From Kitasatospora papulosa (GTDB lineage Bacteria > Actinomycetota > Actinomycetes > Streptomycetales > Streptomycetaceae), in contig NZ_JNYQ01000023.1 of assembly GCF_000717245.1 (NCBI RefSeq), positions 1 through 36,752 of the forward strand: a stretch of 36,752 bases of DNA, read 5' to 3'. Below are positions 23,513 to 31,100 of this stretch, piece after piece (position 1 is the stretch's first letter; every line of letters begins with the position of its first letter). The notes beneath the pieces were generated by a model. That model ran no database searches and was not told the DNA's origin. It saw only the letters and a program-made list of their open reading frames with translations. Made by a program: the position numbers and the translations under genes.

Positions 23513-25825
23513 TCAGTGTTCGAGATCGGGGGGTGTGAAGGCGAGCACCTCGGGAGGGGGATCGCCGTACAGCTCGACGTCGACCAGTGCGCTGAGGGCA
23601 CTCGGCCCTTGGGACAGGCGCGAGCACGGTCGATCCGCCGTGAGGACGTTCGGATTGCCGTGGCGGTCCAAGGTTCCGCTCAAACCCGGCTGGACCGGAT
23701 CCCACCACGCTCCGGTGGACAGTTGTACGACGCCTGGCATGACGTCGTCCGATATCACCGCGCCCGCGAGACAGCTCCCCCGGTCGTTGTAGACCCGTAC
23801 GATCATGCCGTTTTCGATGCCGCGCGACGCGGCGTCCGCCGCATTGAGCGTCACGGGCTCACGCCCTCGAATTTTTGAGCTGAGGCTGCGGCCGCCGTTG
23901 TCGTACTGACTGTGCAGGCGTGAGGCGGGCTGATTCGAGATCAAGTGCAGCGGGAATCGGTCCGCCAGATCAGCGTGAAGCCACTCCGTCGGTTCGACCC
24001 ACGTCGGATGCCCGGCGCAGTCGTCGTAGCCAAAGGAGTCGATCTCCTCGGAGAAGATCTCGATCCGGCCCGACGGCGTCGGCAAAGGGAAACGCTGTGG
24101 ATCTGAGCGGAGCGCCTCGAAGCTCCCGGGAAATGGTCCCGCCAGCGCCGGCAGCTCAGCAGTGGAGCTGCGCCAGAAGTCCTCGAAGCTTGGCAAGGCG
24201 GCCTCGTCGCCGAGCCCTGTCTTCGTCTGCTCGTAAAGGTGACGAACCCATTCGATCTCGGAACGCGACTGGGTGAACTCCTCCTCGTATCCGAGCCGGG
24301 CGGCCAAGGCGGCGAAGATGTGGTGGTCGGTGCGCGACTCGCCTTCCGGTTCACGGACCTTCGGCATCGCGACGAGGTGGGGGTCGGAGAAGCCGGCTGC
24401 GAAGTCGTCGCGTTCCAGGCCGGTAGCGACAGGTAGGACGATGTCCGCGAACTTAGCCGTGGTGTTCCACCAGGCTTCGTGAACAACCACCGTGTCGGGC
24501 CTCTGCCAGGCGCGGGTCAACCGGTGCAGGTCCTGGTGGTGGTGGAACGGGTTTCCTCCACACCAATACACGAGGCGCAGCTCGGGCAAGGTGAGCCGCT
24601 GTCCGTCGTAGTCGATGGTCTTCCCCGGATGCAGCAGGGTGTCGGCGATCCTCGCGACCGGGATGAAGTCCGCAACGGGGTTGGACACCGCCGGTATCGT
24701 CGCCACCGAGGGGCGGCCAGGGGCGACGCCGGTCGCGTCCATCGTCGCGTAACCCGCGCCCCAGCCGCCGCCAGGCTGGCCCATCGAGCCCGCCATGGCG
24801 GCCAGCACGACGGACATCCAGATCGGTTGTTCGCCGTGGTCTGCCCGCTGCACCGCGTAGTTGACCATGATGAGCGAGCGCTGGGTGGTCAGACGCCGAG
24901 CGAGGTCGATGATCGCGTCACGGCTGATGCCCGTGATCTCCGCCGCCCAGGCCGCGTCCTTGGGGGTGCCGTCGAGCTCGCCGAGCAGGTAGGAGGCGAA
25001 GCGGTCGAACCCGGTGCAGCACCGGCGGAGGAAGTCCTCGTCGTGCCAGCCGTTGACCAGCATCGTGTGGGCGATGCCGAGCATCGCTGCGGTGTCGGTG
25101 TTGGGGACGACGGGCAGCCACTCGGCGTCGAGGAAGCCGGCGACATCGCTGCGGATGGGACTGACGTTCACGAACCGCACCCCTGCCTCACGGCACCGGC
25201 GCTGCAGGTCCTGCGTCTGGTGCCTGGCCAGCCCACCAGGGTTGATCTGGCTGTTCTTCAGGGCCAGCCCGCCGAACGCGACCACGAGCTCACAGTTCTC
25301 GGCGATCTCGTCCCACATCGGCATCCGCGACTGGTAGCTCCACGGATGCCCGCCGATCACATGCGGGAGGATGACCTCCAAAGCCGCAGTGCTGTACGTG
25401 TTGCGGGAGTCGGTGTATCCACCGCCCAACGCCAGGAACCGGTGGAGTTGCCCCTGCGCGTTGTGGAAGGCGCCCGCACTGGCCCAGCCGTAGGACCCGC
25501 CGAACACCGCGCTGTCCCCGTGCTGCGAACGCACCCGAGACAGTTCATCACTGACCAAGGTGAGAGCGTCGTCCCAGCTCACCTCCACGAAGCCGTCCGC
25601 GCCTCTGGCCGTGTCGTGGGCGCGCGGCAGGCCGTTCAACCAGCCTTTGCGCACCGCGGGGCGCAACACGCGAGCGTGGTCATCGGCGGCTGTCACCATT
25701 CCGGGGCCGATGGGCGACGGCGCCGGGTCATCGCCCCTCGGCTCGATGCGCACCAGCCGCCCGGAGTCGACCACCGCGACAAAACTGCCCCAGTGGGTCG
25801 CAACCGACATGCGTCGTTCCACCAT
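23513..25825 (-). CDS. molybdopterin-dependent oxidoreductase, BisC/TorZ-type, 770 aa
   Basis: The enzyme belongs to the DMSO-reductase superfamily and resembles biotin-sulfoxide and TMAO reductases that reduce S- or N-oxides. SYGWASAGAFHNAQGQLHRF at about residues 108-127 contains the serine expected to ligate molybdenum. VVHEAWWNTTAKFADIVLPV and the late NDRGSCLAGAVISDDVMPGV are conserved cofactor-domain segments. The N-terminus lacks both the CxxC[4Fe-4S] motif and a Tat signal, so it is a cytoplasmic single-subunit type like BisC. ATG 25825 follows GGGACGGAG; ATG 25810 is an alternative. The natural substrate could be methionine sulfoxide, biotin sulfoxide or another oxide. It lies next to the right joint of the island and is transcribed leftwards towards the EF-hand gene. 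Confidence 0.82.
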   Translation of the reverse strand: MVERRMSVATHWGSFVAVVDSGRLVRIEPRGDDPAPSPIGPGMVTAADDHARVLRPAVRKGWLNGLPRAHDTARGADGFVEVSWDDALTLVSDELSRVRSQHGDSAVFGGSYGWASAGAFHNAQGQLHRFLALGGGYTDSRNTYSTAALEVILPHVIGGHPWSYQSRMPMWDEIAENCELVVAFGGLALKNSQINPGGLARHQTQDLQRRCREAGVRFVNVSPIRSDVAGFLDAEWLPVVPNTDTAAMLGIAHTMLVNGWHDEDFLRRCCTGFDRFASYLLGELDGTPKDAAWAAEITGISRDAIIDLARRLTTQRSLIMVNYAVQRADHGEQPIWMSVVLAAMAGSMGQPGGGWGAGYATMDATGVAPGRPSVATIPAVSNPVADFIPVARIADTLLHPGKTIDYDGQRLTLPELRLVYWCGGNPFHHHQDLHRLTRAWQRPDTVVVHEAWWNTTAKFADIVLPVATGLERDDFAAGFSDPHLVAMPKVREPEGESRTDHHIFAALAARLGYEEEFTQSRSEIEWVRHLYEQTKTGLGDEAALPSFEDFWRSSTAELPALAGPFPGSFEALRSDPQRFPLPTPSGRIEIFSEEIDSFGYDDCAGHPTWVEPTEWLHADLADRFPLHLISNQPASRLHSQYDNGGRSLSSKIRGREPVTLNAADAASRGIENGMIVRVYNDRGSCLAGAVISDDVMPGVVQLSTGAWWDPVQPGLSGTLDRHGNPNVLTADRPCSRLSQGPSALSALVDVELYGDPPPEVLAFTPPDLEH

Positions 25826-25888
25826 GCATCGACTCCGTCCCTGAAGCTTTCCCTGCATTCGGGCAGCGTTGCCTACGGCGCAGGGGCC

Positions 25889-25900
25889 CCACTGCAGTGG
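25889..25900. promoter_or_regulatory. palindrome upstream of the molybdoenzyme gene
   Basis: CCACTGCAGTGG is a perfect 12-bp palindrome located 64 bp upstream of the ATG at 25825, where an operator would be expected. Function is unproven. Confidence 0.3.
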
Positions 25901-25947
25901 AGCTCCGCGGGGCAGAGACTTCCCTTGCGGTCTGCTGCCCAACCCCC

Positions 25948-25970
25948 GGGGTGCTCTTCGGCAGCACCCC
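25948..25970. repeat. hairpin at the right end of the island
   Basis: GGGGTGCT (25948-25955) pairs with AGCACCCC (25963-25970) around CTTCGGC, a stable UUCG-type loop. It ends directly before the CTTC joint with the resumed zinc-ribbon-like gene. It could be a terminator or an end structure of the inserted segment. Confidence 0.5.
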
Positions 25971-25971
25971 C

Positions 25972-26142
25972 TTCGACGCAACGACCAGCGAAGCGGAGTG
26001 GGCGGAGATCGAGGAGAGCGCTCGTACGGTGACCCGCGCCGGGCGGTGGATAGACCAGAGGTCGTCCGAGCCCGAGGACCTCACCGAACTGCTCCGAGCC
26101 GCCACCGGGGCCGACCGGCCGACAGAGAATCCCTTCTTCTGA
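25972..26142 (+). pseudogene. 3' part of the interrupted zinc-ribbon-like gene
   Basis: From TTC 25972 the frame reads FDATTSEAEWAEIEESARTV, then GRWIDQRSSEPEDLTELLRA, and ends ENPFF before TGA at 26142. It has no start or ribosome-binding site of its own. It is in the same frame as the 5' part ending at 15032 when joined at CTTC. Upstream in-frame codons (from ATG 25897) look like non-coding island sequence. The fragment is followed, as expected in the operon, by a gene carrying the same module as the gene that precedes the 5' part. Confidence 0.72.
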
Positions 26143-26211
26143 CCGACCGGGTGCCCTGCTGCGGCGGGGCACCCGGCTGACCGCCACCGTGCGGCCTGTA
26201 CCAGAGATTCT

Positions 26212-26246
26212 CGGCCGGACCAAACCCCGGATTTACCGGACGCTCT
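26212..26246 (+). promoter_or_regulatory. 35-bp repeated element, copy 1
   Basis: It begins CGGCCGGACCAAACC, then GATT, CCGGA and CTCT at fixed spacing. A second copy at 32362-32396 matches at 29 of 35 positions without gaps. The element ends 54 bp before GTG 26301. It is probably a promoter or regulator site shared by two transcription units of the element. Confidence 0.55.
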
Positions 26247-26300
26247 GCCCAGTGGCCCACCTCCAACGGGTCCTTCGCTCCCTCTGCCCCGGAGACTTCC

Positions 26301-27026
26301 GTGCCTACCTCGATCACCATCACGTCCGAGTTCAGCGGCAGCGTCGTTGCCAAGGGCGCTACTGATGACCTCTCCGCGCAGCTCCTCCGTCACGCCGGCT
26401 TCAAGCAGATCGACGACTGGCACGGCCGACGCCATCGCCTGCCCACCACCACTCCGCTCGCCGACCAGGTCGCCATCGCCAGCCATGCGGCCGAGATGCT
26501 TCGAGCCGCTCGCTATGACGTCACCCTTCCGCCGTCCCCCGACACGGCCCGGATGAGCCCTTCGGTGCATGCGCTGGGGCCCTACGCCGCCGAAGCCGAA
26601 CTTCTCAGCATCACGGACCAGATCCGTGCGGCCGAAGACGGAGCCAGCCTTCAGCGGGCAGTTGACCACCTCCTTCACCCCGAGCATGGTGCGCTGGAGC
26701 GTGTCCGGGAGGCGCTGGAAGCAGCGGGAGAACAGGTCAACGACCTGGACGACGACGCGTATGCGCTCGCCGACCGGTTCGGCTTCGCCTCGGAGTTCGT
26801 CAGCTCGGCCCAGTCCGAACTCGTCGATTCCGAGGCCGAGCTACGCCGCGTCGGCGCCGCTTCGACCAGTTACTCGGCAGCACGGAGCGTCCGTGATCAC
26901 CGTGGTGCCGCTCTGGCCACTCCTCCTGCGGCGAACCAGGCCAAGGTCTCCTCGGCGTCCAGTTCCGCGCCGGCGCCTTGCTCTGTGACGGGTCACCCAG
27001 CGCGCGCCGCAACCCCCCAACGGTGA
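26301..27026 (+). CDS. hypothetical protein with one copy of the 80-residue module, 241 aa
   Basis: Residues about 5-80 (SEFSGSVVAKGATDDLSAQL, HAGFKQIDDWHGRRHRLP, then AAEMLRAARYDVTL) follow the same order of strands, G-F/W, x-LP and helix-strand ending seen twice in the gene at 13907. A helical region follows (about 95-200: ALERVREALEAAGEQVNDLD, ALADRFGFASEFVSSAQSEL), and then a Ser/Ala/Pro tail. The function is unknown. GTG 26301 is preceded by CGGAGA. It is the first intact gene right of the island and has the 35-bp element just upstream, so it may have its own promoter. Confidence 0.58.
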   Translation: MPTSITITSEFSGSVVAKGATDDLSAQLLRHAGFKQIDDWHGRRHRLPTTTPLADQVAIASHAAEMLRAARYDVTLPPSPDTARMSPSVHALGPYAAEAELLSITDQIRAAEDGASLQRAVDHLLHPEHGALERVREALEAAGEQVNDLDDDAYALADRFGFASEFVSSAQSELVDSEAELRRVGAASTSYSAARSVRDHRGAALATPPAANQAKVSSASSSAPAPCSVTGHPARAATPQR

Positions 27027-27117
27027 CCCCGGCCGCTCTCTCCGCTGTCGGCCACCAGTACGTCGCGCGTCCCCGCTCGACCCACCTGTCAATGATCACT
27101 CACCCGAGGAGGCAAAC

Positions 27118-27780
27118 GTGCCCGAGTACTACTCCAGCATCGGCGAGGCCGTCGGTACGGCCATGCAGCACAACATCCGGCTCGCCCACCGCAGCGCGGC
27201 ACCGGGCTCCGACAAGCCGCTGCAGGTCAGGCGCCTGCCTAGCGCTTCCACCGATCCGTACTCGGTCCGCGGGATGATCTCTCGCCTCCACGAGGACGCC
27301 TCGCCCGATGAGGTGGCGGGCATCATCGAGGAGGTCAACGGCGCCCTGGTCGGGGCTCTGCCCGAGCTGACCGAAGTCGTCGCCTCGGCAGCCGACTGGA
27401 CTCGCGCCCGTCTCGACTTCGACGACCCGCATCACCATCCGACTTTCGAGACGTGGACGCGATTGGCCGCCGCGTACGGGATGCTCCAGGACGTCCGTGA
27501 GCAGTTGGAAGTCGCCGAGGACGGTCTCGCTGCCTGTCCCGCAGAGCGCACGGGCCCCCGGCACCACCAGATGGTCAACGTCTTGCGCAGCCGGGAGTTG
27601 CTCGACGATGTCCTCGGTGCCGAGGCTGCTCGTGTGCCGTCCGCCCGGAACGTCGATTCAGACCGGCAGCGGGCGGCCCGCGCCTCCTCGCCGCGCGCCG
27701 GAACGTCGCCGTCGACCGGCAGTCCGCCGGCCACCGCAGCACCTCCCCCCGCGCCTCGCTCTGCCGGCCGACCCCGCTGA
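27118..27780 (+). CDS. hypothetical helical protein, 220 aa
   Basis: GTG 27118 follows GAGGAGG with a good spacing. The N-terminal two thirds are soluble and largely helical: SIGEAVGTAMQHNIRLAHRS, then YSVRGMISRLHEDASPDEVA and AAYGMLQDVREQLEVAEDGL. The last 50 residues are a Pro/Ala/Arg-rich disordered tail ending SAGRPR. No membrane segment, zinc site or enzyme motif is visible and I do not know the family. It lies just before the coupling-protein gene on the same strand and is likely an accessory of the transfer operon. Confidence 0.55.
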   Translation: MPEYYSSIGEAVGTAMQHNIRLAHRSAAPGSDKPLQVRRLPSASTDPYSVRGMISRLHEDASPDEVAGIIEEVNGALVGALPELTEVVASAADWTRARLDFDDPHHHPTFETWTRLAAAYGMLQDVREQLEVAEDGLAACPAERTGPRHHQMVNVLRSRELLDDVLGAEAARVPSARNVDSDRQRAARASSPRAGTSPSTGSPPATAAPPPAPRSAGRPR

Positions 27781-27875
27781 AACGTTCCGCTTCAGACGTC
27801 CAGGAGTACTCCCATGAGCTGCACGAGAGCCGAGCGCGCCCCGCCCCCGCCCGCTCGCACACCCAAGGAATCGCC

Positions 27876-29664
27876 GTGCCATCCCCGCGCACCAGCGTGC
27901 CCTCGACCACCACCGGGTCGGACGCGCTCCTCTACCTACTGTTCGGCGTCCTCGGCGCCGTCATGGCTTTCGGCTCTGTCGCCTGGCTGACCGGAAATCT
28001 CACCAATACCTTTGTCGGGAGCGGGGCATGGGCCCCCTTCCGCGTCACGGACGCGCTGCTGCACCCGGAGGTGCTGTGGCCGACCTTGAGCACCAGCATG
28101 CTGATGGTCGGTGCCCGCGTCGCCCCCGGCCTGTTCACCGTGGCCCTGGTCGTCACCGCTGCGGTGCTGTGGATGCGCTGGCGTGCCGGCTCCAAGTCCG
28201 GCCTCGCCCGCAAGGTGGACCTGGCGCCGCTGCTGGACAAGGAGATCGTCGCCAAGGCGAAGAGCCTGCGCCCGAGCCTGGGCGGCCGGGAGAGTAAAAG
28301 AGGTCCTGCCCGCTGACCGCGGCATCCTGCTCGGCACCCTCGATCCCGGTCGTACGGAGGTCCGCGCGTCCTGGGAGGACGTGATCGTCGCGATCATGGC
28401 CCCGCGTTCCGGCAAGACGTCCGGGCTGGCGATCCCCGCGATCCTCTCGGCACCGGGTCCAGTCCTGCTCACCAGTAACAAGGCCGCGAACGACGCCTTC
28501 ACCGCGACGGTGGACGCCCGCGCCAAGGTCGGCACGGTCTGGACCCTCGATCCGCAGCAGATCGCCCACCACCCGCGCGAGATGTGGTGGGACATCCTCG
28601 CTGACGCCCGTGATCTCGCCGGGGCGAAGAGGTTGGCGGGGCACTTCGCGACAGCGAGCGTGGACGAGTCCAGCGGCTCCGACTTCTGGTCGACCGCCGC
28701 GAGCAACACCCTCGGCGCCCTCTTCCTCGCTGCCGCTTCCCACCGACGGCCGATCACCGATGTCCTGGCCTGGCTCGCGATGCCGGCCGACCGCACCCCG
28801 GTGGACCTGCTCACCGACGCCGGCCACCATGCCGTCGCCGCCCAGCTCCAGGGCACCGTCTCCGGCGCGACCGAAACGCGTGACGGCATCTATGAGACGG
28901 CGAGGCAGTACGCGAGCTGCCTGCTCGACCCGGACGTCGCCGCCTGGGTCACCCCGAACGAGGGCCTCCCCGAGTTCCAGCCGTTCGCCTTCGCCACGTC
29001 CCGCGACACCCTGTACCTGCTGAGCAAGGACGGCGGCGGCAGTGCGTCCGCGATCATCGCGGCGGCGGCCGACGCAGTGATGCGCGCGGCCGTGATCGTC
29101 GCCGAGCGCTCCGGCGGACGGCTCGACCCGCCCGCCCTGTGCGTCCTCGACGAGGCGGCGAACGTCTGCCGCATCTCGGACCTCCCGGATCTCTACAGCC
29201 ACCTGGGCAGCCGAGGCGTCATCCCGATGACGATCCTGCAGTCCTACCGTCAGGGCCAGCGGTGCTGGGGCGAGGCCGGTATGGACGCCCTGTACTCCGC
29301 CGCCACCATCAAGATCATCGGATCTGGCATCGATGACGCGGACTTCGCCGACCGGCTCAGCCGTCAGGTCGGCGATCACGACGTCCAGACCACCTCGATG
29401 TCGACCAGCGAGGGCGGCAAGTCCACCTCGGTGAGCATGCGCACGGAGCGGATCCTTCCGCCGGACGCCATCCGCGCCCTACCCAAGGGCAAGGTTCTGC
29501 TGCTGGCCACCGGCATCCGGGTCGCCATGCTCAACCTCAAGCCCTGGTACAAGGAGCCCTCCGCCAAGGTGGTCGGCCCGGCTTCCGCTCGCGCCACGAA
29601 GGCCATCACCGAGCGTGCCCTCGCGAAAAGCATCGACCAGGACGATCTTGGACTGTCGGCATGA
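27876..29664 (+). pseudogene. type IV coupling protein (VirD4/TraD-like) with a frameshift
   Basis: The product would carry DNA substrates to the transfer channel. The first frame (27876-28316) encodes a membrane-anchor part with hydrophobic segments at about residues 16-38 and 82-108. The second frame continues with the ATPase: P-loop IMAPRSGKTSGLAIP (about 28390-28440), Walker B CVLDEAANV (about 29140-29166), then SHLGSRGVIPMTILQSYRQG. The frames meet at AAAA (28296-28299); removing one A restores RESKEVLPADRGILLG, so a +1 insertion is the simplest explanation. Without it the anchor and motor are separate polypeptides and the ATPase frame has no good start. GTG 27876 has AAGGA before it. 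A programmed shift or an assembly error remain possible. Confidence 0.75.
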
Positions 29665-29891
29665 GCGCGCCCACACCACAGCAAGGGCGGTTGGCCCACG
29701 CTCCGGTCGTCCTGCGCGGTGGCCGGTGGTGGCTTGACGGCGGGGCCGACTCGGTCCCCGCCTCCGATCCCGCCTTCACCGCCGCCCTGGACGACTTCGC
29801 GCTGTCGATGGCCGCTGCCGACCAGGCAGTCACCGACCTCCTCATCCGGCAGGACGAGGCGTCCTCCGTTGATCCCGGAGGCCGGCGGTGA
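29661..29891 (+). CDS. small hypothetical protein, 76 aa
   Basis: ATG 29661 overlaps the TGA of the coupling-protein gene (ATGA), and its own TGA overlaps the next GTG, so it is translationally coupled at both ends. The sequence contains HAPVVLRGGRWWLDGGADSV and a helix DDFALSMAAADQAVTDLLIR. No family is known to me. The tight coupling between a transfer ATPase and a DnaB-domain protein suggests a role in substrate processing (inference). Confidence 0.6.
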   Translation: MSAPTPQQGRLAHAPVVLRGGRWWLDGGADSVPASDPAFTAALDDFALSMAAADQAVTDLLIRQDEASSVDPGGRR

Positions 29892-31060
29892 ACCCACTGA
29901 TGAGTGCCGAGCAGGCGGTCCTCGGTGCCGCCCTCCTCGACCCCAAGCAGCTCACGCACCTGGAGTGGCTCGCTGCGGACCACTTCTATCGGCCCGTCCA
30001 CCAGGCGCTGTTCGCCGCCCTCCGCAAGCTGCGCAACGACGGGCATCCCGCGCTCTCGGCCGATGGTCCGTTGCCGCTGTCGTGGGTGACCGACGCGGTC
30101 GAGGAGGCCGGACAGCACGTGCGCGGGCTGACCGCGGCGTACGCCCACACTCTGATCCAGGCGTGTCCCCGAACCGAGCACGCACCGGTGTACGGACGCA
30201 TGGTGCTGGAGGGGGCGATTCACCGCACCGTCGCCCAGCACGCGATCCGTCTCCACCAAGCGGCTCGGGCCGACGCCGTCCAGGGCGAGGTCGAGGGAGC
30301 CTTGCGCACGGCGGACGTCCTGACCGGCGTACTCACCGACCTGGCACGACGCTGGGGAACCGACCCTCGACCGGTCCCACCCACCGCTGGGCCCTCTGCC
30401 GCCGCGGACATCCCGCCTCCGGTGCAGAGCGGCCAAGTCGCCGAGGACGAGCGGTTCCTCTTGGCCGTCCTCGCCGAACAGCCGGGGGCCATGGGCGAGG
30501 TGGTGGCCTGGCTGCGGCCGGGAGACTTCGCCGACCCTACCCACGGGCAGCTCTACCGGTGCCTGGGCGCGCTGCGCCACCGAGGCGAACCCATCGACCG
30601 GATCACCCTCCTCTGGGAGGCCCAGCGACGCGGCCTGCTGGCCGACGGCACAGTGTCGAGCGAGCAGCTGACCGCCGTCTGCGAAGGCATGGTCCCCGGC
30701 AGCGCTGACTGGTTCGGACAGCGGGTGATGCGCTCCTCCGTCACCCGCACCGCCGCCGCCTCCGCGCGAGCCATCCGGACCCTGGCCCAGGACGAGGTTC
30801 TGGGGCCCGGCCGGCTGATCAACCACGCCCTGCACGCGCTCGGTCCGCTCGACGAAGTACGTGCCCGTTGGGCCACCGCGAACAGCAGTCCGGCTCCGAA
30901 GGCCACAGCATCCGCGCCGCCGACGGCCGATCCGCCGCCCGACCGAGTGAAGGCCGCCCGCGCACGCAGCACACCCCGCCCAGGCGCGTCACCTCCAGCC
31001 CCGGCCAGCCGTCTCCCCACGCTGTCAGCATCCCGACCACCCTCGCGCGGCCACCCGTGA
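29888..31060 (+). CDS. protein with two DnaB N-terminal-like domains and no helicase motor, 390 aa
   Basis: Residues about 5-140 (MSAEQAVLGAALLDPKQLTH, HFYRPVHQALFAALRKL) and 180-300 (DERFLLAVLAEQPGAMGEVV, DFADPTHGQLYRCLGALRHR, RGEPIDRITLLWEAQRR) both match the helical N-terminal domain of the replicative helicase DnaB, which mediates hexamer assembly and primase or loader contact. The RecA-like motor with its Walker motifs is absent; the rest is a disordered Pro/Ala tail. It may bind host DnaB or primase, or help replicate transferred DNA (inference). GTG 29888 overlaps the preceding stop. Confidence 0.7.
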   Translation: MNPLMSAEQAVLGAALLDPKQLTHLEWLAADHFYRPVHQALFAALRKLRNDGHPALSADGPLPLSWVTDAVEEAGQHVRGLTAAYAHTLIQACPRTEHAPVYGRMVLEGAIHRTVAQHAIRLHQAARADAVQGEVEGALRTADVLTGVLTDLARRWGTDPRPVPPTAGPSAAADIPPPVQSGQVAEDERFLLAVLAEQPGAMGEVVAWLRPGDFADPTHGQLYRCLGALRHRGEPIDRITLLWEAQRRGLLADGTVSSEQLTAVCEGMVPGSADWFGQRVMRSSVTRTAAASARAIRTLAQDEVLGPGRLINHALHALGPLDEVRARWATANSSPAPKATASAPPTADPPPDRVKAARARSTPRPGASPPAPASRLPTLSASRPPSRGHP

Positions 31061-31100
31061 GCCCCCTCCCCGCCAGCCTCTTCTGCCCCTGGAACTCGCC

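Larger units (their letters stand above)
15033..25974. mobile_element. cargo island (about 10.9 kb) inserted in a conjugation-operon gene
   Basis: The island separates the two halves of the zinc-ribbon-like gene. The four bases CTTC occur at both joints (15029-15032 and 25971-25974) and could be a target duplication or microhomology. Hairpins lie just inside both ends (15041-15061 and 25948-25970). Inside are seven full-length genes on both strands with no link to conjugation: oxygenase, beta-trefoil protein, FAD oxidoreductase, prenyl synthase, LtrA, EF-hand protein and molybdoenzyme. I find no transposase, integrase or inverted terminal repeats, so the mechanism of insertion is open. Confidence 0.65.

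Noticed and set aside
24479..26032. 517-codon plus-strand open frame opposite the molybdoenzyme gene
   Set aside because: No recognisable domain, composition of a shadow frame, and it would run across the island joint.
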